From: Paenarthrobacter sp. AR 02 | Lineage (GTDB): Bacteria > Actinomycetota > Actinomycetes > Actinomycetales > Micrococcaceae | Direction of reading: 5' to 3' | Length of the DNA: 64,000 nucleotides | Assembly (NCBI RefSeq): GCF_021538675.1 | Contig: NZ_JAJUKH010000001.1 | Span: 62,001-126,000 of the forward strand | Shown here: one piece after another, positions 55,130 to 64,000 of the stretch | Numbering within the stretch: the stretch's first letter is position 1 | Layout: every line of letters starts with the position of its first letter | Position numbers and translations under genes: made by a program | The notes under the pieces: generated by a model | Databases searched by the model: none | Seen by the model: only the letters and a program-made list of their open reading frames with translations | Told to the model about the DNA's origin: nothing

Positions 55130-55229
55130 GTCCTCGCCTGTTTGGCTCAACGGTGCTGGTAGATTGTCGCGCACAGCGCAAGTACGCCCGGCCCACAGCA
55201 CCCTGTATGGCCACAGCCGAAGGACAACG

Positions 55230-56918
55230 ATGTCTGAACAGAAGGTCCTGAGTGACCTGGAAATCGCCCACAAAGCCACCATGCTGCCCATCGAGCAGAT
55301 CGCCGAGCGGGCAGGAATCCCTGTGGCCGCCCTTGAGTTGTACGGGCCCTACAAGGCCAAGATCAATCCGGCCAAGCTGCAACTCCCCCAGGGCAGGAAA
55401 CCGGGCAAAGTGGTGCTGGTATCGGCCATGTCACCCACCCCGGCGGGCGAAGGCAAATCAACAACCACCGTGGGGCTCGCCGATTCCCTGGCACGGGCCG
55501 GAAACAACGTGATGATCGCCCTGCGTGAGCCCTCGCTTGGCCCAATCCTGGGGATGAAAGGCGGAGCCACGGGAGGGGGTTACTCCCAGGTCCTGCCCAT
55601 GGACGACATCAACCTGCATTTCACCGGGGATTTCCATGCCGTGACGTCGGCCAACAACGCCCTCATGGCTTTGGTGGACAACCACATCTTCCAGGGAAAC
55701 GCCCTGGGCATCGATCCTCGCCGGATGACCTTCAAACGGGTGCTGGACATGAACGACCGCGCGCTGAGGGAGGTCGTTATCGGGCTTGGCGGACCGGCAC
55801 AAGGAGTGCCCCGACAAGACGGCTTCGACATCACCGTCGCCTCCGAAATCATGGCAGTGTTCTGCCTTTCCACGGATCTGGATGACCTGCGAAGCAGGCT
55901 CGGTCGCATTACGTTCGGCTACACCTTCGACCGGTCCCCGGTGACCGTCGCCGACCTCGGCGTGGAGGGCGCGCTCACCATGCTGCTCAAGGACGCCATC
56001 AAGCCCAACCTGGTCCAAACCATCGCGGGCACCCCGGCACTGGTCCACGGCGGCCCGTTCGCGAACATAGCCCACGGCTGCAACTCGCTGATCGCCACCT
56101 GCACTGCCATGGAGCTCGCAGACATCGTCGTCACCGAGGCGGGGTTCGGGGCAGACCTTGGCGCCGAAAAATACATGGACATCAAGGCGCGCATCGCAGA
56201 TGTGGCACCCTCCGCCGTCGTCATTGTTGCGACCATCCGCGCGCTCAAGATGCAGGGCGGGATTCCCAAGGACCGGCTCAACGAGCCCAACGTCGAGGCT
56301 CTGGCAGCCGGAGTGGAGAACCTGAAGCGGCACATCGGCAATGTGGCAAAGTTTGGCATCTCCCCCGTGGTCTCCATCAACAGGTTCGCCTCTGATACTC
56401 CCGAAGAACTGGACTGGCTCCTGGCCTGGTGCGCAGCCGAAGGCGTGGTCGCAGCCGTCGCCGACGTCTGGGGGCGCGGTGGCGGAGGCGACGGCGGTGA
56501 TGAGCTCGCAGCCAAGGTAGCCGCCGCGCTGGAACGGCCCTCGGACTTCCACCATCTGTATCCGCTGGAGCTCTCCGTCGAGGAAAAGATCCAAACCATT
56601 GTCCAGGAAATCTATGGGGCGGACGGCGTGGACTTTTCCGTACCGGCGCTCAAACGCCTCGCCGAGATCGAGAAGAACGGCTGGTCAGGACTGCCCGTGT
56701 GCATGGCCAAGACCCAGTACTCCTTCACCGACGACGCCTCCCGGCTGGGCGCGCCCAAGGGTTTCAAAGTGCACGTACGGGATCTGATCCCCAAGACCGG
56801 CGCAGGGTTCATTGTGGCCCTGACCGGTGCGGTGATGACCATGCCCGGCCTGCCCAAGGAGCCGGCGGCCATGCGGATGGACGTCGACGCCGACGGCAAC
56901 CCCACGGGCCTCTTCTAG
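55230..56918 (+). CDS. fhs: Formate-tetrahydrofolate ligase
   Basis: A 562-residue enzyme that makes 10-formyl-THF from formate, THF and ATP. The nucleotide site is [40 protein letters not shown] is the folate/formate region, and the C-terminus has [23 protein letters not shown] at 55230 follows GAAGGA; the open frame extends back into mshA but is not coding there. The 100 bases before it hold nothing recognisable. It serves one-carbon metabolism with fthC. Confidence 0.96.
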   Translation: MSEQKVLSDLEIAHKATMLPIEQIAERAGIPVAALELYGPYKAKINPAKLQLPQGRKPGKVVLVSAMSPTPAGEGKSTTTVGLADSLARAGNNVMIALREPSLGPILGMKGGATGGGYSQVLPMDDINLHFTGDFHAVTSANNALMALVDNHIFQGNALGIDPRRMTFKRVLDMNDRALREVVIGLGGPAQGVPRQDGFDITVASEIMAVFCLSTDLDDLRSRLGRITFGYTFDRSPVTVADLGVEGALTMLLKDAIKPNLVQTIAGTPALVHGGPFANIAHGCNSLIATCTAMELADIVVTEAGFGADLGAEKYMDIKARIADVAPSAVVIVATIRALKMQGGIPKDRLNEPNVEALAAGVENLKRHIGNVAKFGISPVVSINRFASDTPEELDWLLAWCAAEGVVAAVADVWGRGGGGDGGDELAAKVAAALERPSDFHHLYPLELSVEEKIQTIVQEIYGADGVDFSVPALKRLAEIEKNGWSGLPVCMAKTQYSFTDDASRLGAPKGFKVHVRDLIPKTGAGFIVALTGAVMTMPGLPKEPAAMRMDVDADGNPTGLF

Positions 56919-56944
56919 TCTCTGGCACAAACGCATGCTTAACG

Positions 56945-56994
56945 ACAAGCGCCCCCGCTCCCAGGTGTTGTTCACCAGGTGCGGGGGCGCTTGT
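56945..56994. terminator. Bidirectional terminator between fhs and ino1
   Basis: ACAAGCGCCCCCGC and GCGGGGGCGCTTGT form a perfect 14-bp stem around a 22-base loop with an inner GGTG/CACC stem. It lies about 26 bases past the fhs stop and nine before the ino1 stop. T-runs are short on both sides. Confidence 0.75.
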
Positions 56995-57002
56995 TGAGGG
57001 CT

Positions 57003-58088
57003 TTAGCGCTCGATGTCGCCGCGGATGAAAGCCTCAACCTTCTCGCGGGCGAGGTCGTCGTTGAACTGCTCCGGCGGGGACTTCATGAAGTAGCTGGAAG
57101 CGGAGAGCAGCGGGCCGCCGATGCCGCGGTCCAGGCCGATCTTGGCAGCGCGGATGGCGTCGATGATCACGCCGGCCGAGTTCGGGGAGTCCCATACTTC
57201 AAGCTTGTACTCCAGGGAGACAGGTGCGTCGCCGAAGTTGCGGCCCTCAAGGCGGACGAAAGCCCATTTGCGGTCGTCGAGCCAGGCAACGTAGTCGGAC
57301 GGTCCAATGTGGACATCGTCGGCGTGCAACTCAGCCTCGACGTTGGAGGTCACGGCCTGGGTCTTGGAGATCTTCTTGGACTCGAGGCGGTCGCGCTCCA
57401 GCATGTTCTTGAAGTCCATGTTGCCACCGACGTTCAGCTGGTACGTGCGGTCCAGGGTGACGCCGCGGTCTTCGAACAACTTGGCCATGACGCGGTGCGT
57501 GATGGTGGCACCGATCTGGCTCTTGATGTCGTCGCCAACAATCGGAACACCGGCCTCGGTGAACTTGTCGGCCCACTCCTTGGTGCCGGCGATGAAGACG
57601 GGCAGGGCGTTGACGAATGCGACGCCTGCGTCGATGGCGCACTGGGCGTAGAACTTCGCGGCCTGCTCGGAGCCCACGGGCAGGTAGCACACCATGACGT
57701 CAACCTTGGCTTCACGGAGGGCTGCGACGATGTCCACGGCCTCTTCGGGGGCTTCGACGATGGTCTCGCGGTAGTACTTGCCCAAGCCATCCAGGGTGTG
57801 GCCGCGCTGGACGGTGACACCGGTGGCCGGGACGTCGGCGATCTTGATGGTGTTGTTTTCGCTGGCACCGATGGCGTCGGCCAGGTCCAGTCCAACCTTC
57901 TTGCTATCGACATCGAAAGCAGCGACGAACTGGACGTCATTGACGTGGTACTGACCGAACTCAACGTGCATCAGACCCGGGATCGTGGCCTTCGGGTCAG
58001 CGTCGCGGTAGTACTGGACACCTTGGACCAGCGATGCGGCGCAGTTTCCTACACCAACAATGGCAACACGAATCGGATGTGAAGACAC
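57003..58088 (-). CDS. ino1: Inositol-3-phosphate synthase
   Basis: A 361-residue NAD-dependent isomerase that converts glucose 6-phosphate to inositol 3-phosphate. The nucleotide site is [20 protein letters not shown], and [38 protein letters not shown] and [20 protein letters not shown] are typical of the actinobacterial enzyme. GTG at 58088 follows AAAGGAG and fits the family start better than 58160. The product feeds MshA and inositol lipids. Confidence 0.95.
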   Translation of the reverse strand: MSSHPIRVAIVGVGNCAASLVQGVQYYRDADPKATIPGLMHVEFGQYHVNDVQFVAAFDVDSKKVGLDLADAIGASENNTIKIADVPATGVTVQRGHTLDGLGKYYRETIVEAPEEAVDIVAALREAKVDVMVCYLPVGSEQAAKFYAQCAIDAGVAFVNALPVFIAGTKEWADKFTEAGVPIVGDDIKSQIGATITHRVMAKLFEDRGVTLDRTYQLNVGGNMDFKNMLERDRLESKKISKTQAVTSNVEAELHADDVHIGPSDYVAWLDDRKWAFVRLEGRNFGDAPVSLEYKLEVWDSPNSAGVIIDAIRAAKIGLDRGIGGPLLSASSYFMKSPPEQFNDDLAREKVEAFIRGDIER

Positions 58089-58196
58089 GGAACTCCTTTG
58101 AGAAATAACCTCAGGTGCCAGGCGGGTCCCTGACCGTGTCAGAGAGCGGCTGATTGGCACGGCGCCATTCGGCGCACACTTGCATTGTAACCAACA

Positions 58197-58235
58197 CAGC
58201 TGGGGCCGGTTTTGTTCCTTTCCCGGTCCCAGCTG
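58197..58235 (-). terminator. Hairpin downstream of the aldo/keto reductase gene
   Basis: CAGCTGGGGCCGG and CCGGTCCCAGCTG pair over 13 bp with one G-T wobble, loop of 13 bases, 19 bases past the stop. There is no strong T-run. Confidence 0.6.
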
Positions 58236-58254
58236 TTTGTGTCAGTTGCCAGGA

Positions 58255-59292
58255 CTACTTCTGCGCCCAGAGGTTGATATCGGATTCCACAGCGAACTCG
58301 TCGATCGCCGTCAGCTCGTCCTTGCTGAACTCCAGGTTGTTGATAGCGCTAAGGGTGTCCTCGAGCTGCGCAACGCTGGACGCCCCCACGAGCGCAGAGG
58401 TCACGGGCGAGCCCTTCGGCTGCTCGCGCAGGATCCACGCAATCGCCATCTGGGCCAGGGTTTGCCCACGTCCTTCGGCTATCGCCTTGAGTCCGCGCAC
58501 ACGGTCCAGTTTTTCTTCCGTCAGCGCGGACTCGGAGAGGAACCTTTCCTTGGCGGCGCGGGAATCCGCCGGGACACCGTTGAGGTACCGGTCGGTCAGC
58601 ATCCCCTGGGCGAGGGGCGAGAAAGCGATGGAACCCGCTCCCACCTGGTCCAGTGCCTCATAGAGGTTGGGTGAGCCATTCTCCGTCCAGCGGTTGAGCA
58701 TGGAATAGCTGGGCTGGTGAATGAGCAGCGGCGTGCCGAGTTCCTTCAGGATCCTGGCGGCCTCGATGGTCTGTTCCGGAGTGTAGGAGGAGATGCCGGC
58801 GTAGAGGGCCTTGCCGGAGCGGACTGCGTAGTCCAGTGCCCCCATGGTCTCTTCCAGAGGCGTCTCAGGATCGGGACGGTGGCTGTAGAAGATGTCCACG
58901 TAGTCCAGGCCCATCCGTTCCAGCGACTGGTCAAGGCTGGAGATCAGGTACTTGCGGGAACCCCACTCACCATAGGGTCCGGGCCACATGTAGTAACCGG
59001 CCTTGGTGGAGATGATGAGTTCGTCCCGGTACGGCTTGAAGTCGTCTTTGAGGTGGCGCCCGAAGTTCGTCTCGGCGGAACCGTCGGGTGGTCCGTAGTT
59101 GTTGGCTAGGTCAAAGTGGGTGACCCCCAGGTCGAACGCACGGCGCAGGATGGCGCGCTGTTCGTCGAACCGCTTGTCGTCGCCGAAGTTGTGCCAGAGG
59201 CCCAACGAGATGGCGGGAAGCTTTAGTCCACTGCGTCCGACGCGGCGGTAGGGCATGGTCTCGTAGCGGTTCTCCGCAGCCGAATAAGTCAT
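58255..59292 (-). CDS. Aldo/keto reductase, YghZ-like
   Basis: A 345-residue NADPH-dependent reductase. The catalytic set is Asp and Tyr in THFDLANNYGPPDGSAE, Lys in IISTKAGYYMWPGPYGEWGS, and His in YVDIFYSHRPDPETPLEETM. Family length and the C-terminal RGLKAIAEGRGQTLAQMAIA are as in YghZ, which reduces methylglyoxal and L-glyceraldehyde 3-phosphate. The ATG at 59292 has AGGA eight bases upstream. The true substrate is not proven. Confidence 0.9.
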   Translation of the reverse strand: MTYSAAENRYETMPYRRVGRSGLKLPAISLGLWHNFGDDKRFDEQRAILRRAFDLGVTHFDLANNYGPPDGSAETNFGRHLKDDFKPYRDELIISTKAGYYMWPGPYGEWGSRKYLISSLDQSLERMGLDYVDIFYSHRPDPETPLEETMGALDYAVRSGKALYAGISSYTPEQTIEAARILKELGTPLLIHQPSYSMLNRWTENGSPNLYEALDQVGAGSIAFSPLAQGMLTDRYLNGVPADSRAAKERFLSESALTEEKLDRVRGLKAIAEGRGQTLAQMAIAWILREQPKGSPVTSALVGASSVAQLEDTLSAINNLEFSKDELTAIDEFAVESDINLWAQK

Positions 59293-59320
59293 ACGTTCTA
59301 TCCTGCCACTGCCCGATCCA

Positions 59321-59359
59321 AGGGTGACGGCGCGTCCGCTATGTGGGCGCCGTCACCCT
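59321..59359 (-). terminator. Hairpin downstream of treZ
   Basis: AGGGTGACGGCGC and GCGCCGTCACCCT form a perfect 13-bp stem with a 13-base loop, 14 bases past the treZ stop. The T-run is weak. Confidence 0.65.
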
Positions 59360-59373
59360 CGGGTCAGGCGAGG

Positions 59374-61149
59374 TCAGTTGACGCGCACGACGACGGCGCT
59401 ACCGCCAGGAAGCGTCAACGTCCCGTCGTCCAGGGCTGCTTCGTGGTCGGTGGCCAGCAGCACAGAGCCGTCCAGGGGTGTCGCGAGTGCTTCGTCCCCG
59501 AAGTTGCAGACAACCCGTACATCGCCGCGGGACATCTGCAGCCAGCGTTCGTCGTCGTCGAACTCAACCGATGTATCTCCAAATCCGCCGTCCGCCAGTT
59601 CCGGGGTGTTATGGCGCAGCTGTGCCAAATCCTTGTACAGCTGCAGCAGGCGGGCGTGGTCTCCCTCTTCTGCTTCCTCCCACTTGAGCTTGGAGCGCTG
59701 GAACGTTTCCGGGTCCTGGGGGTCGGGAACTACCGCAGGGTCCCATCCCATGCGTTCAAACTCCTTGATCCGGCCTTCGGCTGTGGCCTTGCCCAGCTCC
59801 GGTTCCGGATGCGAGGTGAAGAACTGCCAGGGTGTGGACGCGCCATATTCCTCACCCATGAACAGCATGGGCGTGAAGGGGGACGTCATGGTCAGCACGG
59901 CACCAATGGCCAGTTTCCCGAAGGACAGCGACGCGGTGAGTCGGTCGCCAATTGCCCGGTTCCCGATTTGGTCGTGGTTCTGCAGGCAAACCACCAGTGC
60001 TGACGGGTGTGCCAGGTCATGCCGGATGGGTCGGCCGTGGTGCCGCCCGCGGAAGCTGGAGTAGCTGCCATCGTGCAGGAAGCCATGTTCCAGGACCTTG
60101 GCCAGCACAGCCAAGGAGTCGAAATCCGAGTAGTAACCGGTGGTTTCGCCGCTGAGGTTGACGTGCACCGCGTGGTGGAAGTCGTCGCTCCACTGTCCCT
60201 CCAGGCCGTATCCGTTGTCCTGGCGCGGGTAGATGAGGCGCGGGTTGTTCAGGTCCGATTCGGCGATCAGTGTCTTGGGAATACCCGTCTCGGCTTCGAT
60301 CCGGTCCGCCAACGCCCCAAAGTCCTCCAGGATGTGGACGGCCCGTTCGTCGCGCAGGGCATGAACAGCATCCAGGCGCAGCCCATCCACGTGGTAATCG
60401 CGGAGCCACATTTCTGCGTTCTCCAGGATGTAGCGGCGGACATCGTCCGAGCCGGGACCATCCAGGTTCACGGAGTCACCCCAGGTATTGCCCTCCCCCG
60501 ATTTCAGGTACGGGCCATACTTGGGCAAATAGTTTCCACTGGGTCCAAGGTGGTTGTAGACAACGTCCTGGATGACGCCCAAACCTGCTGCGTGGGCAGC
60601 GTCGACGAACCGCTGGTATGCCGCGGGTCCGCCGTATGGTTCGTGCACGGCGTACCAAAGGACGCCGTCGTAACCCCAGTTGTGGACACCGTTGAAGCCG
60701 TTGACCGGCAGCAACTCGATGAAATCCACGCCAAGGTCCACAAGGTAGTCCAGTTTCCCGGCGGCCGCATCCAGCGTCCCTTCCGGGGTGAAGGTGCCCA
60801 GGTGCAGCTCGTAAATGACTGAGCCCTTGAGTGTCTTGCCCTTCCACCCGGCGTCCTGCCATTGGTGGACGTCGGGATCGAAGATCGCCGACAGGCCGTG
60901 GACACCTTCGCGTTGCCGGCGGGAACGGGGGTCCGGGAATGGACCTTCCCCGTCCACAAGGTAACCGTAGGAGTCACCGTCCGCTCCCTGTGCCACCGCT
61001 TCAGCCGGGGCGCGCCACCAACCGGTGGCCGCGCCGTCGTGCTGTTGTTCCATGTCGTACTCTTGACCGCCTGCGACCAGCCGCACCGAACCAGCGTTCG
61101 GCGCCCAGACGTCATAGCGGTTTTTCCCAGCAGCGTGCTCCAGCATCAT
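59374..61149 (-). CDS. treZ: Maltooligosyltrehalose trehalohydrolase
   Basis: A 591-residue GH13 enzyme that releases trehalose from maltooligosyltrehalose. An N-terminal CBM48-like domain ([20 protein letters not shown]) precedes the barrel. The nucleophile Asp is in [15 protein letters not shown], the acid Glu in [16 protein letters not shown], and the third Asp in [25 protein letters not shown] precedes the start; the second codon is also ATG. It follows treY by 55 bases. Confidence 0.95.
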   Translation of the reverse strand: MMLEHAAGKNRYDVWAPNAGSVRLVAGGQEYDMEQQHDGAATGWWRAPAEAVAQGADGDSYGYLVDGEGPFPDPRSRRQREGVHGLSAIFDPDVHQWQDAGWKGKTLKGSVIYELHLGTFTPEGTLDAAAGKLDYLVDLGVDFIELLPVNGFNGVHNWGYDGVLWYAVHEPYGGPAAYQRFVDAAHAAGLGVIQDVVYNHLGPSGNYLPKYGPYLKSGEGNTWGDSVNLDGPGSDDVRRYILENAEMWLRDYHVDGLRLDAVHALRDERAVHILEDFGALADRIEAETGIPKTLIAESDLNNPRLIYPRQDNGYGLEGQWSDDFHHAVHVNLSGETTGYYSDFDSLAVLAKVLEHGFLHDGSYSSFRGRHHGRPIRHDLAHPSALVVCLQNHDQIGNRAIGDRLTASLSFGKLAIGAVLTMTSPFTPMLFMGEEYGASTPWQFFTSHPEPELGKATAEGRIKEFERMGWDPAVVPDPQDPETFQRSKLKWEEAEEGDHARLLQLYKDLAQLRHNTPELADGGFGDTSVEFDDDERWLQMSRGDVRVVCNFGDEALATPLDGSVLLATDHEAALDDGTLTLPGGSAVVVRVN

Positions 61150-61204
61150 GCTCCCTTTAGGTGTTCAAGCGTGCATTGCAGTGACGACGTTGGTCGTTCC
61201 GGAA

Positions 61205-63517
61205 TCAGGTGGCAGGCACCAGCAGTGCCACGGGGTAACGCTCCAGCAGCCGGGCAACCGGCACAGCCCCGGCACTGTAGGACGCACCAGTCAGTTGGTC
61301 GGTGCTGTCCACCGTGAGGTCGATGACGGTGTCCCGCCACCCGCCATCACGTTCGAGCCGTCTGGGCAGCCGCGTGGCAACCGTGAGGGCTCCCCGCTTC
61401 TCCGCTCCCCTGTCGAAGGCCACCACATGGCCAGCTGCCGGTCCCCGTGCTGCCACCGGCAGGTAGCCGGCGAACAGCTCCGGCTGATCGCGGCGCAGCC
61501 TCAGGGCGCGGGAGAGCACCAGCAGCTTGGCCGATTCCTCCGTGAACGCCGGCTTGGCACCGGCGTCCAGCTCGGCGAGTGCCGCGATGCGGGCCTGGAA
61601 GTCCACTGGCCGCCTGTTGTCCGGGTCGGTCAGCGAACCATCCCGGAATTCCGTGCCCTGGTAGACGTCCGGGACGCCGGGCATGGTCAGCTGGATCAGC
61701 TTCGCCGACAGCGAGTTCGACGTCCCGAAGGGTTCAAGCTCGGCCACGAAGTTGTCCAGCGCGGCCGCAACTTCGGGGACATCAAAAGCGGCGTCGACGG
61801 CGGCAGCCAGGTGTCGTTCGAACTCGGCATTTGGATCGGTCCAGTTGGTCGAGTTTCCTGCTTCCCGCGCCGCTTTCAGGGCGTAGGACTGCAGGCGTTC
61901 ACGGTCAGCCGGCCAGGCCCCGACGATTGACTGCCATAGCAACGCTGCGAGGGGGCCGTCCGGAATCGGAGCGAGTTGCTGAACCGTTCCCAGGAACAAC
62001 TCCCACTCCGGAACAGCCTCCGAAATAACCGAAATCCGGGCGCGGGCGTCCTCGCTCCGTTTGGTGTCGTGCGTGCTCAGCGTGGTCATCGACAACGGCA
62101 GGAGCTGTTGACGACGTGCCATGCGCTCGTGGAAAACCCCTGCGGGGATTGAGAACTCGGTAGGGTCGGCTCCCACTTCCGTGAGCGTCCCCAGCCGGGT
62201 GTAGCGGAAGAACGCAGTGTCTTCCACGCCCTTGGCCATGACCATCCCGGAGGTCTGCTGGAAACGCCGGGCCAGCGGGCCGGATTCATCAAGTAGCAGT
62301 GGCTCCAAGCGACGCAGTACGGTGTCGAGATCCGGGCGGTGCCGTGCTGCTTCTTCTATGGACTGGCTCAGGACCTTGGCGCCGTAAGGCAGGTAAGTCC
62401 TGTAGATCGGGAAGCAGCAAATGATCTCAGCGAGGGCATCCGCGACCTTCCCGTGGGGAAGTTCCAGGGATTCAGGAACCAAACGCGCCAGCCGCAGTAT
62501 CTCGGAGCGCAGGATCCCATCGGCAATGCGTCGCTTGGTCCCACGGATCATGGCGTGGTAGTCAGCGGGCGCATCCGTTCCACGCAACCTGGCGTCCAGG
62601 GAGTCAAGGTACTCCTCGGCCGTAGGGTCTACGAATAGACGGTCCACATCAGCCAGTGCGTCGTAGCCCGTGGTGCCTTCACAGTCGAAGGTCTCCGGAA
62701 GCTGTTCGCCCGGTTCAAGGATTTTTTCTACCAGCAGGTATGCCCCGCCGGTAGCCTCCCGCAGCCTGGCCAGGTAGCCCTCCGGATCAGCCAAGCCATC
62801 GGGGTGGTCAATCCTCAGCCCGTCAACCAGGCCCTCACGGAACCAACGGACAATTTCCTGGTGCGCTTCATCGAAAACCCAAGGGATTTCGACCCGCACG
62901 CCAGCCAACGTGTTGACCGCGAAGAATCGCCGGTAGTTCAGCTCGGCATCGGCACGCCGCCAGCCGACCAGCTCGTAGTGCTGCCGGGCATGCACATCTT
63001 TCGGACTGTCACCTTCGGCGTAAGTTTCCTCTGCCAGCGGAAAGGCATGATCGTAGTAACGCAGTTCACCGTCAACGACCCTGAGTTCGTCGAGGTCGTC
63101 ATCGCTGCCCAACACGGGAATACGGATCTTGCCGCCGCCAAAGTCCCAGTCGACGTCGAAGGCTTCGGCGTACTTGGAACCCTGACCCTCCTTCAGGAGC
63201 TGCCACCACCAGGAGTTTTGCTTGGGTGAAGCTACTCCCATGTGGTTTGGCACGATGTCAGCCAGGATGCCAAGGCCCTGTTCGCGGGCTGACCGGGCCA
63301 GTGCGTCGAGCCCCTCAGGGCCGCCGCGGGAGGCATCCACGCTTGACGGATCGGTGACGTCGTACCCGTGGTCGGAACCCTCTTCGGCTGTCAGGATCGG
63401 CGAGACGTAGACCCAGTCGACTCCCAAAGAGCGCAGATAGCCGGTAAGGCCGGCTGCATCCTGGAGGGTGAAGCCTGGACGGATTTGCAGCCGATACGTG
63501 GAGATGGGAGTCTTCAC
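61205..63517 (-). CDS. treY: Maltooligosyltrehalose synthase
   Basis: A 770-residue GH13 enzyme that turns the reducing end of maltodextrins into an alpha,alpha-1,1 link. [20 protein letters not shown] is the usual start, with the catalytic residues in [35 protein letters not shown] and [22 protein letters not shown] at 63517 overlaps the upstream glgX stop (GTGA). With TreX and TreZ it makes trehalose from glycogen. Confidence 0.96.
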   Translation of the reverse strand: MKTPISTYRLQIRPGFTLQDAAGLTGYLRSLGVDWVYVSPILTAEEGSDHGYDVTDPSSVDASRGGPEGLDALARSAREQGLGILADIVPNHMGVASPKQNSWWWQLLKEGQGSKYAEAFDVDWDFGGGKIRIPVLGSDDDLDELRVVDGELRYYDHAFPLAEETYAEGDSPKDVHARQHYELVGWRRADAELNYRRFFAVNTLAGVRVEIPWVFDEAHQEIVRWFREGLVDGLRIDHPDGLADPEGYLARLREATGGAYLLVEKILEPGEQLPETFDCEGTTGYDALADVDRLFVDPTAEEYLDSLDARLRGTDAPADYHAMIRGTKRRIADGILRSEILRLARLVPESLELPHGKVADALAEIICCFPIYRTYLPYGAKVLSQSIEEAARHRPDLDTVLRRLEPLLLDESGPLARRFQQTSGMVMAKGVEDTAFFRYTRLGTLTEVGADPTEFSIPAGVFHERMARRQQLLPLSMTTLSTHDTKRSEDARARISVISEAVPEWELFLGTVQQLAPIPDGPLAALLWQSIVGAWPADRERLQSYALKAAREAGNSTNWTDPNAEFERHLAAAVDAAFDVPEVAAALDNFVAELEPFGTSNSLSAKLIQLTMPGVPDVYQGTEFRDGSLTDPDNRRPVDFQARIAALAELDAGAKPAFTEESAKLLVLSRALRLRRDQPELFAGYLPVAARGPAAGHVVAFDRGAEKRGALTVATRLPRRLERDGGWRDTVIDLTVDSTDQLTGASYSAGAVPVARLLERYPVALLVPAT

Positions 63518-64000
63518 GCCTGGTCCTCCTCTGAAGCCGGCTCAGCCTCAGCGCCGGTTTCCTGTCCGCTCTCCGGCGTGCCGGGTCCCTCCCCCTTGTA
63601 GTCGAAAGGCAAGGACGTTACTGCAGGAGCAGTGATGGACGCCGTTTCCGGTGTGCTGGTCTGGGTCAGCGCGGCCAGGGAAGCAGCCACGGAATGATCG
63701 GGCTCAACCTCGGGCGTGCTGTGGGCGCGGAGGACCACCAGGGACTTGCCGCTGACCTTCAGGTGCTGCTCGGGCTTGATGACGCCGGCTTCGGCGCCCT
63801 GCCCTGCAGTGTCAATCATGACGTCCCAAGCAGGTGCGTACTCATCGGAGGGGATCTGGAAGTCCACGTCTTCCTGGTCGGCGTTGAAGTAGAGCAGGAA
63901 GTTGACGTCAGTGATGCGCCGGCCCTGGGTGTCGCGGCCATTGATACCGTCTCCGTTGAGGAACACGCCCACGGAGCGGCCGAAGGCTTCGTCCCAGTCG
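63514..64000 (-). CDS. glgX: Glycogen debranching enzyme (GlgX/TreX), C-terminal part
   Basis: The frame is open to the window edge, and its last 162 residues read [20 protein letters not shown], then [20 protein letters not shown], the C-terminal beta domain of GH13 isoamylase-type debranching enzymes. A disordered acidic tail of about 60 residues follows, longer than in E. coli GlgX. It is coupled to treY by a GTGA overlap. The catalytic domain lies outside the window. Confidence 0.88.
   Translation of the reverse strand, partial: DWDEAFGRSVGVFLNGDGINGRDTQGRRITDVNFLLYFNADQEDVDFQIPSDEYAPAWDVMIDTAGQGAEAGVIKPEQHLKVSGKSLVVLRAHSTPEVEPDHSVAASLAALTQTSTPETASITAPAVTSLPFDYKGEGPGTPESGQETGAEAEPASEEDQA

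Noticed and set aside
54726..55229. N-terminal extension of fhs into mshA
   Set aside because: It lies in a shifted frame inside mshA; the ATG at 55230 has a ribosome-binding site and fits the family start.

Overview
The window is high-GC actinobacterial chromosome, most likely from the Arthrobacter/Paenarthrobacter group of the Micrococcaceae. Supporting markers are the mycothiol glycosyltransferase MshA together with inositol-1-phosphate synthase, the galU-rimJ-sepX/glpR locus, an FmdB/Ruc-like zinc ribbon protein beside fthC, the guaB/guaB3/guaA purine set, the TreX-TreY-TreZ trehalose cluster, CIRCE-controlled groESL, and many genes that appear to be read from leaderless mRNAs. Most of the sequence is ordinary core genome. 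Genes are tightly packed and there are no insertion sequences, prophage genes or CRISPR arrays. The assignment rests on gene content and protein motifs alone.

Layout. 1-5 kb: the end of a nitronate monooxygenase, a LysR regulator diverging from an MFS exporter, an Lrp-type regulator, and a second MFS/Lrp pair. 5-11 kb: a DUF1761 membrane protein, CorA, a ZapE-like ATPase, a universal stress protein with two overlapping crcB fluoride channels, and a PadR regulator with an ABC1/UbiB-type kinase. 11.4-13.2 kb: a two-gene unit, an HTH protein followed by an AbiEii-like nucleotidyltransferase, next to the 3' end of tRNA-Ala(CGC). This unit looks like a toxin-antitoxin pair. Its leaderless promoter lies inside a 13-bp inverted repeat. 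13.2-18.6 kb: an NmrA-type oxidoreductase, SepX/GlpR-like, RimJ-like, GalU, FthC, FmdB/Ruc-like (with a CIRCE-like site) and a CpaB/SAF protein. 18.6-22.8 kb: a 1387-residue DUF4011-type superfamily 1 helicase with a nuclease-like C-terminus, whose ATP-binding motifs are degenerate. 22.9-33.2 kb: guaA, DUF3817, SURF1, a PTS IIA protein, glpD, guaB3, an ABC exporter and guaB. 33.4-37.6 kb: two tandem membrane acyltransferase/SGNH genes. 37.8-39.1 kb: a frameshifted DUF389 gene and a 32-bp tandem repeat block. 39.1-41.3 kb: groEL and groES under two CIRCE boxes. 41.3-46.5 kb: a small membrane protein, a THUMP-like methyltransferase, an AroE-like dehydrogenase, a zinc-stress unit (a CobW-like protein plus zinc-independent L36 behind a Zur-like box), and a YbdK-type ligase. 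46.5-50.7 kb: the alr-tsaE-tsaB-rimI-tsaD operon. 50.7-64 kb: a PfkB kinase diverging from a GH4 glycosidase, a GNAT enzyme, mshA, fhs, ino1, an aldo/keto reductase, then treZ, treY and the 3' part of glgX/treX.

Functional links. Ino1 and MshA supply the inositol and glycosyl steps of mycothiol synthesis. FthC and Fhs feed the one-carbon folate pool. GuaB and GuaA make GMP. GlgX/TreX, TreY and TreZ convert glycogen to trehalose. TsaB, TsaD and TsaE make the t6A tRNA modification. GroES, GroEL and probably the FmdB/Ruc-like protein share HrcA/CIRCE heat control.

The strongest candidates for something new are the HTH-nucleotidyltransferase pair and the helicase-nuclease protein with its altered Walker motifs. 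The CobW-like protein that has lost its GTPase motifs is a third.
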